Shown: piece after piece, positions 35,201 through 42,542 of the stretch | Numbering within the stretch: the stretch's first letter is position 1 | Layout: each line of letters starts with the position of its first letter | NCBI GenBank assembly: GCA_046297935.1 | Contig: JBKBHA010000001.1 | Coordinates: 620,001-684,000 of the forward strand | DNA length: 64,000 bases | Direction: 5' to 3' | Source: CAYMZZ01 sp046297935 | Lineage (GTDB): Bacteria > Bacteroidota > Bacteroidia > Chitinophagales > Chitinophagaceae | Translations under genes and position numbers: made by a program | Notes under the pieces: model-generated | Database searches by the model: none | What the model was told of the DNA's origin: nothing | The model's input: the letters and a program-made list of their open reading frames with translations, nothing else

Positions 35201-36513
35201 ATAACTGGAAAAGTCGTGAACCTGGTCTTGGATTTATTTTCGGGTATCAGCCCGACACATCGTGGATCAATCGTTTTGGTTCGAAAGGACTATTGTCGCG
35301 CGATTCGCTGGTATCGGCCATGATTCAACAACGCTATAACGAACGCCTCACAGTAACTGCTCAATTGAATCCGGTACGTGATCTGATCGTGGATGTAAAC
35401 CTTGACAAAACATTCAGCAAACAGTATTCTGAACTTTATAAGGATACCACAGGAAATGCTGGGCTTGCCCGCTTCAACCCATATACAGCAGGTAGTTTCA
35501 GTATCAGCTATATTTCATACCAGACGCTATTTGGCAAGTTTGATCCTAACCAGGTGTCGGCCACTTTCAAGGAGTTTGAAGCCAATCGGGCAATACTTTC
35601 TGACCGGCTGGCCAAATTGAATGGCTATCAGGGGCAGCAGCTTGATCCTGATGATCCCGAGTATTACCTGGGCTATGGACGATATGCGCAGGAAGTAGTA
35701 ATTCCTTCCTTCCTGGCAGCATACACCGGAAAAGATCCTTCGAAAGTAAGTCTGTTTAAAAACAGCAATCCCAATATTCAGTCTAATCCATTCCGGGGAT
35801 TGTTGCCCAAACCAAACTGGTCGCTCACTTATACCGGTCTCTCCCGTATACCGGGTCTTGAAAAGATTTTCAGCAACGTAACCATCCGACACGGTTATCA
35901 TAGCACGCTTAGCATGAATAGCTTCAATTCAGCGTTGTTGTTTGCCGACCCCAATCGTATTGGCTATCCGTACTTCCGTGATACGCTCACGGGAAATTAT
36001 ATTCCTTATTTTCTGGTGCCTAACTTAACTATTCAGGAGGCTTTTGATCCGGTGATAGAGCTCGACATGACATTTACCAACCAGCTTAGCACGCGCTTCG
36101 AATTCCGCAAATCACGCACACTCAGTCTGAGCCTGATCGATTACCAACTTGCGGAAAACCGATCAACCGAGTTTACGTTTGGATTTAATTTTACCAAACG
36201 CAACATGCCACTGTTTCGAAATATTAAACTCGGTAAAAATGGTCAGCGCATGAGCAACGATATGACTTTCCGTATGGACTTTAGTTTGCGGGATGATGCC
36301 ACTGCAAATAGTAAGCTGGATCAGGGCACTTCCTTTGGTACTGCAGGGCAAAAAGTGATCAGGATACAACCGCAGATTCAATATGTACTCAGCCAGCGCG
36401 TTCGTATGACCCTTTATTTTGATCAAACGCGCACCATTCCCAAGATCAGTAATGCGTTCCCCATTACCAACACCCGTGGAGGTTTGCAGATAGATATCTC
36501 CCTGGCACAGTAG
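29248..36513 (+). CDS. sprA: Type IX secretion system outer-membrane translocon SprA
   Basis: 2421 codons, matching the very large SprA family. SprA forms the giant 36-strand barrel through which type IX cargo crosses the outer membrane; it was first found as a gliding protein in Flavobacterium johnsoniae. An N-terminal signal segment (MNCRLANIFRTTVVAAIVWF) is followed by family-specific stretches such as SWFNRVVGVGKVDIRPSGEV, YIDDFEGTR and IPYFLVPNLTIQEAFDPVI, and a last barrel strand GGLQIDISLAQ. The only start in place is TTG 29248; no ATG precedes the signal core. A Lys/Arg-rich linker lies near residues 1905-1930 (KEKRQYRKAERKRKREERRR). Confidence 0.95.
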   Translation: MNCRLANIFRTTVVAAIVWFMPTGAMARPGAGWHQGSPAADTTRPDTLRYPIYDRYADPYSNPNRNSFDLRDTAFIKKNVEYDPRTGEYFITEKIGDKYYRTPVSFSRDEFLRLQGRRDETEYFRKRASLLTEMNRRNFKPEFQTSRSWFNRVVGVGKVDIRPSGEVQLLAGYMGQNIKNPTLPERARRFGGLDFNMNARMQVDAKIGDKLTLPINYNTLSNFEFENQLNLNYIGKDDEILKQFQLGTINFTTKSTLIPSVNTLFGVKTQLQFGKWFVTGVLANQRGQRQTAGLEGGASTQSFRLKADEYEENRHFLMSQYFRNQYNTAMAQLPIVNSPVRVLRVEVWVTNRTGATTDTRDIVALMDLGEGAPFGPWGGPGNPNALPDNNVNGLYNLLTGPGGNRNSSTIQSFLTGNGLTPVQDFEKTFARKLQPSDYYFNPQIGFISLNQPLQPDEVLGIAFQYTYNGRVYQVGEFSQDVPPDTSGTTQRVLFLKLLKATSQRTNLPIWDLMMKNVYSVGYGQLDRTDFKLDILYEEPSLGEKRYLPPADVAAPYQGVPLITLLNLDRLNNQNDPQPDGVFDFLEGFTVISSMSRIIFPVLEPFGRDLEYVYPTQAERDKYIYYPLYDTIKAIAQTYANLNRFKLSGKSRSSSSGSGDYQLGYNIPRGSVTVTAGGQTLQEGIDYDINYDLGTLRVINQSILNSGVPVNISYENQNTFGIQQKNFMGLRVDYLASEKLAIGGTIARLGERPFFIKQSYGEDPVRNTMYGLDVDYHSDFPRLTKWLDKLPWYSTKTMSSIKAYGEVAVLKPGHAPQIGRGNEGVMYIDDFEGTRAAIDLRFPLINWTLASVPQRFPESGLNNDLASGYNRAKIAWYNIEPVLQEKSNTNNPLRGNLEELSKPEVRQVLQREIFPQRSLDFGQGLLTTFDLAFYPRDKGPYNFENRAGRIDANGHLTNRQQSWGGIMRNIDQIDFETGNVEYIEFWMMDPFILNNGSSGGKLYFNLGNISEDVLKDGKRQYENGLPTPTINTPVDNTTVWGKVPSNPLQVTNAFSNDPNDREFQDVGFDGLTDEEERSKFASYLAGLTVVAPAAAVRAQNDPSADNFKPYRDASYDAANVGILGRYKDINNPHGNSPVSNNNSQFVNAFTQYPDGEELNRDNTLNEVEEYFEYEVDIQPNMMTGTNYITDVRSVDVSLANGTQRMERWYLFRIPVSEFTSKVGNIPDFKSIRFIRMYVTGFEDSVVMRFGKLELIRNQWRKFQYEIDTTGTYTNLPANDPVEFNTLAVNLEENDQRTPVNYVMPPGIDRQQQLSNNNVQLYLNEQALSVQTCGLPFGESRGVFKTMNLDMRQYGKLRMFIHAEGRGSDGALQDYGLTAVIRIGNDFQGNYYEVRIPLKKTNWGVRDSLLIWPEENNLDFDLSELTKLKSRRNNSGWASSLYYSEQLPNGRSFGVIGNPNLGEVRGMLLSVQNNTAEPACAEVWFNELRFSNLDEKGGWAALGRVDLNLADLGTITLSGTAKTRGFGTLEQRVNDRSREDLYTFDISANIDAGKLLPRQLGVQIPVYAGISRITSTPEYDPYDLDIRLNDKLESANPADKDSIRNDAQDITTIRTINFTNVKKLKTDGKKPKIWSLTNFDFNYSYIETKQHNPLIELYEMRRTRGAIAYNYTPEPKYLEPFKRLIKSQSKWLTWIKDFNINYVPSQLSFRADVFRQFGAIRPRNVGGGPYKIPETYDKYFTFDRVYILQWNLTKSLTLDYSATNNARIDEPFGRIDTEAKKDSVRSNLFKGGRNTQFNQEAGLSYTVPTQKFPFLDWTSMRASYSTKYNWMAASLLARSLGNTLSNTQSRNVNAVLNFDQLYNKSRFLRAVSSAPTSGAPRANNQRPNANQRDTTSGKNLAPVIADSVWAKMTAKEKRQYRKAERKRKREERRRLRQQRNNQVPELNGGVKAFLGLATSLKRVGIDYSQDFGTMLPGYMDSTVLLGNNWKSREPGLGFIFGYQPDTSWINRFGSKGLLSRDSLVSAMIQQRYNERLTVTAQLNPVRDLIVDVNLDKTFSKQYSELYKDTTGNAGLARFNPYTAGSFSISYISYQTLFGKFDPNQVSATFKEFEANRAILSDRLAKLNGYQGQQLDPDDPEYYLGYGRYAQEVVIPSFLAAYTGKDPSKVSLFKNSNPNIQSNPFRGLLPKPNWSLTYTGLSRIPGLEKIFSNVTIRHGYHSTLSMNSFNSALLFADPNRIGYPYFRDTLTGNYIPYFLVPNLTIQEAFDPVIELDMTFTNQLSTRFEFRKSRTLSLSLIDYQLAENRSTEFTFGFNFTKRNMPLFRNIKLGKNGQRMSNDMTFRMDFSLRDDATANSKLDQGTSFGTAGQKVIRIQPQIQYVLSQRVRMTLYFDQTRTIPKISNAFPITNTRGGLQIDISLAQ

Positions 36514-36516
36514 AAA

Positions 36517-36552
36517 GTTTAGTTGTTGAGTTGTTTAGTTGTTGAGTTGTTG
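36517..36552. repeat. Array G: octamers after the sprA stop
   Basis: Alternating GTTTAGTT and GTTGAGTT units, four and a half in register, starting three bases after the sprA stop codon. A short similar remnant (GTTGCTTAGTTGTTTAG) follows the adjacent hairpin. The units are complementary to those of array F upstream of ruvA. Confidence 0.9.
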
Positions 36553-36553
36553 A

Positions 36554-36592
36554 CCTGCCTGCCTCCCTGCGGGAGGTAAACCGGCAGGCAGG
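36554..36592. repeat. Nested GC-rich hairpin after sprA (REP-like)
   Basis: Outer arms CCTGCCTGCC / GGCAGGCAGG (10 bp, perfect) enclose an inner hairpin CTCCC-TGC-GGGAG. It lacks a T-run, so it resembles a dispersed palindromic element rather than a simple terminator, though it may block 3' exonucleases. It is set inside the octamer array between two convergent genes. Confidence 0.7.
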
Positions 36593-36627
36593 GTTGTTGG
36601 CGTTGCTTAGTTGTTTAGCCGGTGCAC

Positions 36628-38445
36628 TCATTCATTCTTCGAAGGAATCAAAATCGAGAACACCTGATTGGTCCAAACTTCCCTGTACTGATATTTTTTG
36701 ATAAAGGCATCGAGAGCTTCGTCGCGGCCCCGATTGATATTCGCCCAGTTGTCGTCAAATTTAGCAGGAGGATCGGGCCAGTTAGCGGCATCGTCAACAG
36801 TTTTGAGTAATTGGCGAATGATCACCGGCAGTTTGCCTGTTTGTTCGGCTGTGCTGTTAAGTTCATTGGCAAAAAAACTTCCCTCATATAGCCAGGGCAT
36901 CGCATTTCGCAAATAGGGCTTGGTATCAGTCATGTAGTGAATCATGGGCACGGAATGGTAGACCAATACCGCGTCGCCCGGCTGAATATAATTTTTTGTT
37001 TCCTGTAGCAATTGATTAATTGATTCTGCTCTTTCTTTAGTAGTGAATACGCCGCGCATATACTTGTTATTCACCTGGTGGGTCATTCTAACGCGGTCAT
37101 TGGTGTCGAAGAAGGGATAATAATATGCCTGATAAAGCAAGGCAAAGAGTATTAATGGCACAGCCAGGCGTGCAATCAGTTGCAACTGGCTTCTATTTAA
37201 AAATAATTTGAACGACCAACCGGGCTGCGGTCCCTGCAATTTCCAGTCACTTTCAAGATTGCTCCAGCGGCCAAAATAATCGACTGCAATAGGCACGCCA
37301 ATCCAGAGCGTGTAAATGCCTACGGTGTAAATTCCATCGGAGCTTCCGAGTGGATAAGTTAAAATGATGTAGAGCCCCATCAATGTAAGAACCTGCAACT
37401 CTTTGTTCTTGCCGGTAGTGAATATAAACAGCGCTGCCAGCATGGCCAGATCAGCCAGCAGGAACACCATAATAATATGATTGATGGTATTGGTAACTAC
37501 CAGCGCCACAAACAGTACCAGCAAAAGGCCGGTCAACACTCGAACAACCAGTGGTCGAATCGCCGGTCGGTAGCTTATCAGATTGCAGGCGAATGCACAA
37601 GCCAGGACCGGAAGTCCTATCAACAGCCCGTGTTTTACCGCCGAACCGTATAACACAAAGAACTGTTTAATTAGTTTGCCCAGGCCGTAATGACTACTGG
37701 CACCGCCGCTGCCCATTTCCATTACCAGCTTCACGGCTCCGAGGTAAGTGTCGAGCTGGTTGGTAAGCTTCATGAAAAGGACCATGGCTCCAAGTCCCGC
37801 CACAAATCCGAATCCATACAGTAGCACCTGCGTGGCTTGTTTTTTCCAACTATAGCCGTGTAGCAGACCGTAATAAATAATCGCTACAGCCAGGCCCAGA
37901 TTGACCAGACTTGGTATACGTGCAAGTGCTTCGAGCGCAACCATGGCACCTGCCAGTACAATGAACCAGGCCTTATTGCGTGTCAGTCCTTTTAGCAAAA
38001 AAGTGGCGCAGAGCATGTAAAGGAACATGCACAGATAATTGTAATGGAAGATGCGTATGTTGTTGGCAATAACAAGCACGGTGAATAAGAGACCCAGCAT
38101 CAGCGTACCTTTTTGCAGGTAGGGCCTGAGAAGCCTGTAACTGAGGTAGCAGGTAGCGGTGATGACTATGGCACCAAACATCCGTAGGCCCCAGAGTCCC
38201 CAACTGGGAAACAGATAGTCGAAAGCTCCGCCCACTACTCCGGTCAGCCAAAACATGAACGAATACTGAACAGACTCCGGATTACGGTAGATATTATGAT
38301 AAAAAACCGTATTGAACCCTTCGTCGGAGAGGTCCAGCCCCTGGAAGGTCATGGCAAGGTTATACAGAAATATCAGCAAAAAAAATACGCCCGGCGACAT
38401 CCGTTCGAACAGGCTGCTGAAAGAAAATTTATAGGATGGTTGCAT
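36628..38445 (-). CDS. GT-C-type polytopic membrane glycosyltransferase candidate
   Basis: 605 codons from ATG 38445 (MQPSYKFSFSSLF); the longer frame to 38553 lacks a convincing start. About 11-12 hydrophobic segments, then a soluble C-terminal domain of about 140 residues. After the first membrane helix comes Asp41-Glu42 (LDLSDEGFN), the position of the acidic motif of ArnT/PMT-type GT-C enzymes, which use polyprenyl-phosphate sugars outside the inner membrane. No specific family is certain. It is divergent from the glycan cluster at 38885, which encodes an ArnC-like partner. Confidence 0.75.
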   Translation of the reverse strand: MQPSYKFSFSSLFERMSPGVFFLLIFLYNLAMTFQGLDLSDEGFNTVFYHNIYRNPESVQYSFMFWLTGVVGGAFDYLFPSWGLWGLRMFGAIVITATCYLSYRLLRPYLQKGTLMLGLLFTVLVIANNIRIFHYNYLCMFLYMLCATFLLKGLTRNKAWFIVLAGAMVALEALARIPSLVNLGLAVAIIYYGLLHGYSWKKQATQVLLYGFGFVAGLGAMVLFMKLTNQLDTYLGAVKLVMEMGSGGASSHYGLGKLIKQFFVLYGSAVKHGLLIGLPVLACAFACNLISYRPAIRPLVVRVLTGLLLVLFVALVVTNTINHIIMVFLLADLAMLAALFIFTTGKNKELQVLTLMGLYIILTYPLGSSDGIYTVGIYTLWIGVPIAVDYFGRWSNLESDWKLQGPQPGWSFKLFLNRSQLQLIARLAVPLILFALLYQAYYYPFFDTNDRVRMTHQVNNKYMRGVFTTKERAESINQLLQETKNYIQPGDAVLVYHSVPMIHYMTDTKPYLRNAMPWLYEGSFFANELNSTAEQTGKLPVIIRQLLKTVDDAANWPDPPAKFDDNWANINRGRDEALDAFIKKYQYREVWTNQVFSILIPSKNE

Positions 38446-38604
38446 GACAGGTGTTGCTTTGTTAGTTTGGTTCCTGGCGCTAAATATATAGCGGCAATCG
38501 GAATTTTTTTGGCAAAAATTGACCTCTTTCGCCCCGGCGGGCGCTTCCTGCATTATTTTTCTCTAATTCGTACCAAAATAGTAGGATTCAAGATTTTTTT
38601 TTTA

Positions 38605-38612
38605 TACTTTTG
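38605..38612 (+). promoter_or_regulatory. -7 promoter element for the glycan cluster
   Basis: TACTTTTG is an exact TAnnTTTG match after a run of T residues. It lies 273 bp upstream of the first gene of the cluster, implying a long leader. Confidence 0.45.
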
Positions 38613-38658
38613 ACCCACAGTGCTTAAAGCATTGAACTTCATCTGATTGGCGGCAAGC

Positions 38659-38681
38659 GAGCGATTCACGCTCTGTTTTTT
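38659..38681 (+). terminator. Possible attenuator in the cluster leader
   Basis: GAGCG-ATTCA-CGCTC followed by TG and six T residues forms a short intrinsic-terminator-like hairpin about 45 nt after the predicted transcription start. The stem is only 5 bp, so the call is tentative. Confidence 0.35.
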
Positions 38682-38884
38682 AAATTCCGATTTCTTATAA
38701 AACACCGCAGATTTTTTCCGTACCAATAATCCTTATGACTTATTCCGCTGGTTAATCCCTATTTACATCCAATTTTCCCGGATACAACCACCAGAAACCA
38801 GTTGCTACTGGCGCGATGAACGCCTGTGCCTGCCGGTTTCCTTACGAACCGTAACTATTTAAACTGATATAACCGAAACTTCAA

Positions 38885-39895
38885 ATGGCAAACATTTCTA
38901 TTGGTGTGATAGGCTATGGATACTGGGGGCCTAATATTGTACGTAACTTCTTCAACACACCAGACTGCACTGTAAAAGCGGTGGCCGATGGAAGGCCCGA
39001 ACGATTGGCCGTACTGGCAAAAACTTTTCCCGGTATACAGGGCATAGCCGCGGGTGATGATATTATCAACGATCCGTCTATTGATGCGGTTGTGATCGCC
39101 ACACCTGTATTCACCCATTTCGCGCTGGCGAAAAAAGCGCTGCTGAAGGGCAAACACGTGTTGATCGAAAAGCCGATGACTGCTTCCGTAGCAGAGGCAG
39201 AAGAGTTGATTGAACTGGCAGAACAAAAAGGATTGATCCTGATGGCTGACCATACCTTTCTTTACACTGGTGCAGTCATGAAAATGAAAGAACTAATCGA
39301 TTCAGGTGCGGTTGGAGCTCCCAGATATTTCGACTCCTCTCGTATCAACCTCGGATTGTTTCAGCCCGACGTAAACGTGCTGTGGGATCTGGCGCCTCAC
39401 GATATCTCGATACTGACTTATCTGGTTACTGAAATGCCGGTAAGCATCAATGCCACAGGTATTTCACATACACGCAACAATATCGAGAACATCGCCTACA
39501 TGACGGTGAACTATCAATCCGATTTTATCGCACATTTCAACTGCTCCTGGACTTCACCCGTGAAAGTGCGCCAGACATTGATTGGTGGCGATAAAAAAAT
39601 GATCGTGTATAACGATCTGGAGCCTTCTGAAAAAGTGCGTGTTTACGATACCGGTTATGATCATAAAACAGATCAGGATAAAACCAGGATCATGGTTGAT
39701 TACCGGACGGGTGACGTTTATATTCCGAAACTTTCAACACGGGAAGCACTTGCAGGTGTAGCTGCCGACTTCATTGGGTCCATACAGGAAAAACGCCTTC
39801 CCCTGGCAAATGCACATTTGGGGATGCAGGTAGTGCGTATACTCGAAGCTTCGCAGAAATCAATCAAAGAAAACGGTAAAGAAGTAAAAATCTAG
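38885..39895 (+). CDS. Gfo/Idh/MocA-family oxidoreductase (WbpB/WlbA-like)
   Basis: 336 codons. N-terminal Rossmann fold with GVIGYGYWGPNIVRNF, the EKP signature at residues 95-97 (LIEKPMTAS) and a catalytic-region DLAPHDISIL. With the following acetyltransferase and aminotransferase it forms the order seen in UDP-diacetamido-uronic acid pathways, where WbpB/WlbA oxidises C3 of UDP-GlcNAcA. Substrate is inferred from neighbours. First gene of the cluster. Confidence 0.88.
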   Translation: MANISIGVIGYGYWGPNIVRNFFNTPDCTVKAVADGRPERLAVLAKTFPGIQGIAAGDDIINDPSIDAVVIATPVFTHFALAKKALLKGKHVLIEKPMTASVAEAEELIELAEQKGLILMADHTFLYTGAVMKMKELIDSGAVGAPRYFDSSRINLGLFQPDVNVLWDLAPHDISILTYLVTEMPVSINATGISHTRNNIENIAYMTVNYQSDFIAHFNCSWTSPVKVRQTLIGGDKKMIVYNDLEPSEKVRVYDTGYDHKTDQDKTRIMVDYRTGDVYIPKLSTREALAGVAADFIGSIQEKRLPLANAHLGMQVVRILEASQKSIKENGKEVKI

Positions 39896-39900
39896 ATAAG

Positions 39901-40389
39901 ATGGAAACAGTTACTATAAATAACGATCGGCAGAGCCTCAACAATGTGAAGCTTGGTGCCAATGTACGCATCTTCAGCTTTGTAAACGCCTACGGTTGTG
40001 AGATCGGCGATAACAGCAAGGTGGGAGCTTTTGTAGAAATACAGAAAGGCGTTACCATTGGCGCTAACTGCAAAATCTCGAGCCATACATTTATTTGTGA
40101 AGGTGTGCACATTGAGGATAATGTGTTTGTTGGCCACGGTGTAATGTTCACTAACGATTTGTTTCCCCGCGCCACCAATCCCGATGGCAGTCTGCAAACC
40201 GATGCCGACTGGAAATGTATTGAAACCTTTGTAAAAAAAGGAGCTTCTATCGGAAGTAACGCTACTATTTTATGTGGCATCACCATTGGCGAAAATTCGA
40301 TGATCGGCGCTGGCGCCGTTGTTACACGCGATGTTCCGCCTAATACCATTGTAGCCGGCAATCCCGCAAAACCTATTAAAACTATTTAA
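39901..40389 (+). CDS. Left-handed beta-helix N-acetyltransferase (WbpD/WlbB-like)
   Basis: 162 codons. Hexapeptide repeats run through most of the chain, with the WlbB-type signature EGVHIEDNVFVGHGVMFTND and PRATNPDGSLQTDADW, then KGASIGSNATILCGITIG and AGAVVTRDVPPNTIVAGNPA. WbpD/WlbB acetylates the 3-amino group of UDP-GlcNAc(3N)A. Five bases separate it from the preceding gene. Alternative: an acetyltransferase for a dTDP-3-amino-deoxy sugar (FdtC/QdtC). Confidence 0.9.
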   Translation: METVTINNDRQSLNNVKLGANVRIFSFVNAYGCEIGDNSKVGAFVEIQKGVTIGANCKISSHTFICEGVHIEDNVFVGHGVMFTNDLFPRATNPDGSLQTDADWKCIETFVKKGASIGSNATILCGITIGENSMIGAGAVVTRDVPPNTIVAGNPAKPIKTI

Positions 40390-40411
40390 TTCCCGAATAA
40401 CCCGCTCCACC

Positions 40412-41512
40412 ATGAGTCACAAGATTAACTGCCTCGACCTGAAAGGTCAGCATCAGCAAATAAAGGAAGAAGTATTCAGCGTTTTTGAAAAAGTATATGA
40501 GAACACTGCTTTTTCCGGAGGTTCATTTGTAGAATCGTTTGAAAAAGATTTTGCCCGCTTTTGCGATACCCGCTTCGCAATTGGCGTTAACAACGGTACA
40601 TCGGCTCTTCATCTGGCCATGCTTGCATTGGGCATCGGTACCGGTGATGAGGTAATTGTACCAGCGAACACATTTATCGCCACGGCCTGGGGTGTGTCGT
40701 ACGTGGGTGCCACACCTGTATTTGTAGACTGTTTGCCAGATACCTGGGAAATTGATCCGGCAAAAGCCGAAGCAGCCATCACTCCACGTACAAAGGCGAT
40801 TGCCGGTGTGCATTTATATGGCCAGCCTTTTGATATTGACGCCATCAAAGCTATTTGCGATAAACACCAACTCTTTTTGATTGAAGATGCTGCGCAGGCG
40901 CAGGGAGCTCGTTACAAAGGTCGTCCGGTAGGTGGGTTTGGTGAAATGGCCTGTTTCAGTTTTTATCCCGGAAAAAACCTGGGAGCCTGTGGCGAAGCTG
41001 GCGGTATTACAACTAACAACGAATCATACAACAAGCATCTGCAAAGTTTACGCAGCCATGGTATGACTGTAAGGTATTACCATGATGAACTCGGTTTTAA
41101 CATGCGCATGGGTGGTTTGGAAGCAGGGTCACTTTCCGTAAAACTCAAGTATCTCCCTTCGTGGAACGAACGTCGTCGGGTGATTGCGGACCGCTATCTG
41201 GCGGAGATCAAAAACGATAAGATCAAAATGCAGGCTCAGCCGGAAGGTACGGAGTCGATTTTTCACCTGTTTGTTATCACCACAGAAGATAGAGACGGGA
41301 TGATCAAATACCTGAACGACAACAATATTTTCCCGGGCCTGCACTATCCGGTGCCCTGCCACCTGCAAAAAGCATATGCTCACCTGGGCTATAAGCCTGG
41401 CGATTGTCCCAATTCAGAATACCTGGCCAGCCATTGCCTTTCATTGCCTATGTACGCTGAGTTGACTGATGAAGAAGTGAGTAAGGTAATCGAAGTGATC
41501 AATCAATACTAA
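40412..41512 (+). CDS. DegT/DnrJ/EryC1-family sugar aminotransferase (WbpE-like)
   Basis: 366 codons. PLP-dependent aminotransferase with the active-site Lys188 in SFYPGKNLGACGEAGG, the EDAAQAQGA segment (Asp binding the PLP nitrogen) and NNGTSALHLAM. Likely transfers an amino group to C3 of the keto-sugar made by the Gfo/Idh enzyme. Follows the acetyltransferase by 22 bp and precedes the unknown 342-residue protein by one base. Confidence 0.92.
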   Translation: MSHKINCLDLKGQHQQIKEEVFSVFEKVYENTAFSGGSFVESFEKDFARFCDTRFAIGVNNGTSALHLAMLALGIGTGDEVIVPANTFIATAWGVSYVGATPVFVDCLPDTWEIDPAKAEAAITPRTKAIAGVHLYGQPFDIDAIKAICDKHQLFLIEDAAQAQGARYKGRPVGGFGEMACFSFYPGKNLGACGEAGGITTNNESYNKHLQSLRSHGMTVRYYHDELGFNMRMGGLEAGSLSVKLKYLPSWNERRRVIADRYLAEIKNDKIKMQAQPEGTESIFHLFVITTEDRDGMIKYLNDNNIFPGLHYPVPCHLQKAYAHLGYKPGDCPNSEYLASHCLSLPMYAELTDEEVSKVIEVINQY

Positions 41513-41513
41513 T

Positions 41514-42542
41514 ATGCTGGCTGCTAAACTTAAGAAAAGGGTAAAGGAACTTGATCTTCGTTTGTCGGGTTTAACGGTACTAACCGAAGCCGCTTCAGGA
41601 CCCTATGTGGTTACACCCGTGCTGGCTGCACTGGCAGGAGCCAGGGTATTTGCCTATTCGCGCACCACAAGATATGGCACGGTAGAACAGGTATTTGAAG
41701 CCACTCGCCAGCTAGCTGCAGAAGCCGGAGTAGAAGTGAATCTGATCACCGAAATTACGCCCGATATTATTGCTTCGGCCGACATTATCACGAACTCGGG
41801 TCATCTGCGTCCGCTGGATCGGGAAAAATTGCAACATGCGAAAGATGGACTTGTGATCCCTTTGATGTACGAAGCCTGGGAGTGGCGCGATGCCGACATG
41901 GATGCAGCTTATATTCGCGAACGTGGTTTCAAACTTGGCGCAACCAATGAGCGGCATCCGGATATTGATGTGTTCAATTATCTCGGTGATATGGCCGTGC
42001 GTCAGATTTTTGACGCAGGCACCTGCCCGTACAAAAATAAATTCATTCTGCTTTGTAACAATGATTTTGGACCGTATATGGCCAAGGTCATTGCCCGCAA
42101 CTGCGAGATGCTCGCTATTATAGACAAAGAGGAGAATCGCGACAAATACGAGTTGTCGGATAACATACGGTGGATAGGAGGGTTTCCTGAAATCAGAATC
42201 CCCGCCGAGTTTCGCGATGCCGAAGCAGTTGTGTTTACCGCCTATCCGTTTGATCAGGTATGGATCGATAAAGCCGGACCGTTGATGGTCGATTCATTGA
42301 AGAAGCAGCTGGATGATCCATTTGTGTTGAGATATGCCGGTGATGTAAATACCGAAGCGCTGAAACAGGCAGGTATACGTTATTTTCCTGAACATGTACA
42401 CAGCGGCCATATGGGTATACTGCCATCTGCAGTGGGTAATGATCCCATTATCCGCTTACAGGCCGGAGGGTTGAAGGCCGCTGAAGCACTGGTGACCGGA
42501 CAGCATTTTTATAAAAATTTACCGATTGTAGAACTGATATGA
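41514..42542 (+). CDS. Unrecognised Rossmann-like protein of the glycan cluster
   Basis: 342 codons. I do not recognise the family with confidence. Two Rossmann-like halves are suggested: residues about 20-110 (LTVLTEAASGPYVVTPVLAAL, GARVFAYSRT, ADIITNSGHLRPLD) and about 175-270 (NKFILLCNNDFGPYMAKVI, AEAVVFTAYPFDQVW). His-rich HVHSGHMGILPSAVG near the C-terminus could be catalytic. The layout recalls NAD-binding hydrolases and dehydrogenases such as SAH hydrolase, but no diagnostic motif settles it. Its stop overlaps the formyltransferase start (ATGA), so its product probably works with that enzyme. Confidence 0.75.
   Translation: MLAAKLKKRVKELDLRLSGLTVLTEAASGPYVVTPVLAALAGARVFAYSRTTRYGTVEQVFEATRQLAAEAGVEVNLITEITPDIIASADIITNSGHLRPLDREKLQHAKDGLVIPLMYEAWEWRDADMDAAYIRERGFKLGATNERHPDIDVFNYLGDMAVRQIFDAGTCPYKNKFILLCNNDFGPYMAKVIARNCEMLAIIDKEENRDKYELSDNIRWIGGFPEIRIPAEFRDAEAVVFTAYPFDQVWIDKAGPLMVDSLKKQLDDPFVLRYAGDVNTEALKQAGIRYFPEHVHSGHMGILPSAVGNDPIIRLQAGGLKAAEALVTGQHFYKNLPIVELI

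Larger units (their letters stand above)
38446..38884. other. Long divergent leader region of the glycan cluster
   Basis: About 440 bp with no gene. It contains a -7 element at 38605-38612 and a small hairpin with a T-run at 38659-38681; if transcription starts near 38617 the leader is about 265 nt. The rest is A/T-rich to mixed sequence. A 12-codon ORF at 38816 (ATG...TAA) is too short to support. Confidence 0.6.

Noticed and set aside
36554..36592. Simple terminator after sprA
   Set aside because: Strong nested hairpin, but no T-run follows; listed as a REP-like palindrome instead.
38816..38854. Twelve-codon leader peptide before the glycan cluster
   Set aside because: Too short, no ribosome site, and no regulatory codon run.
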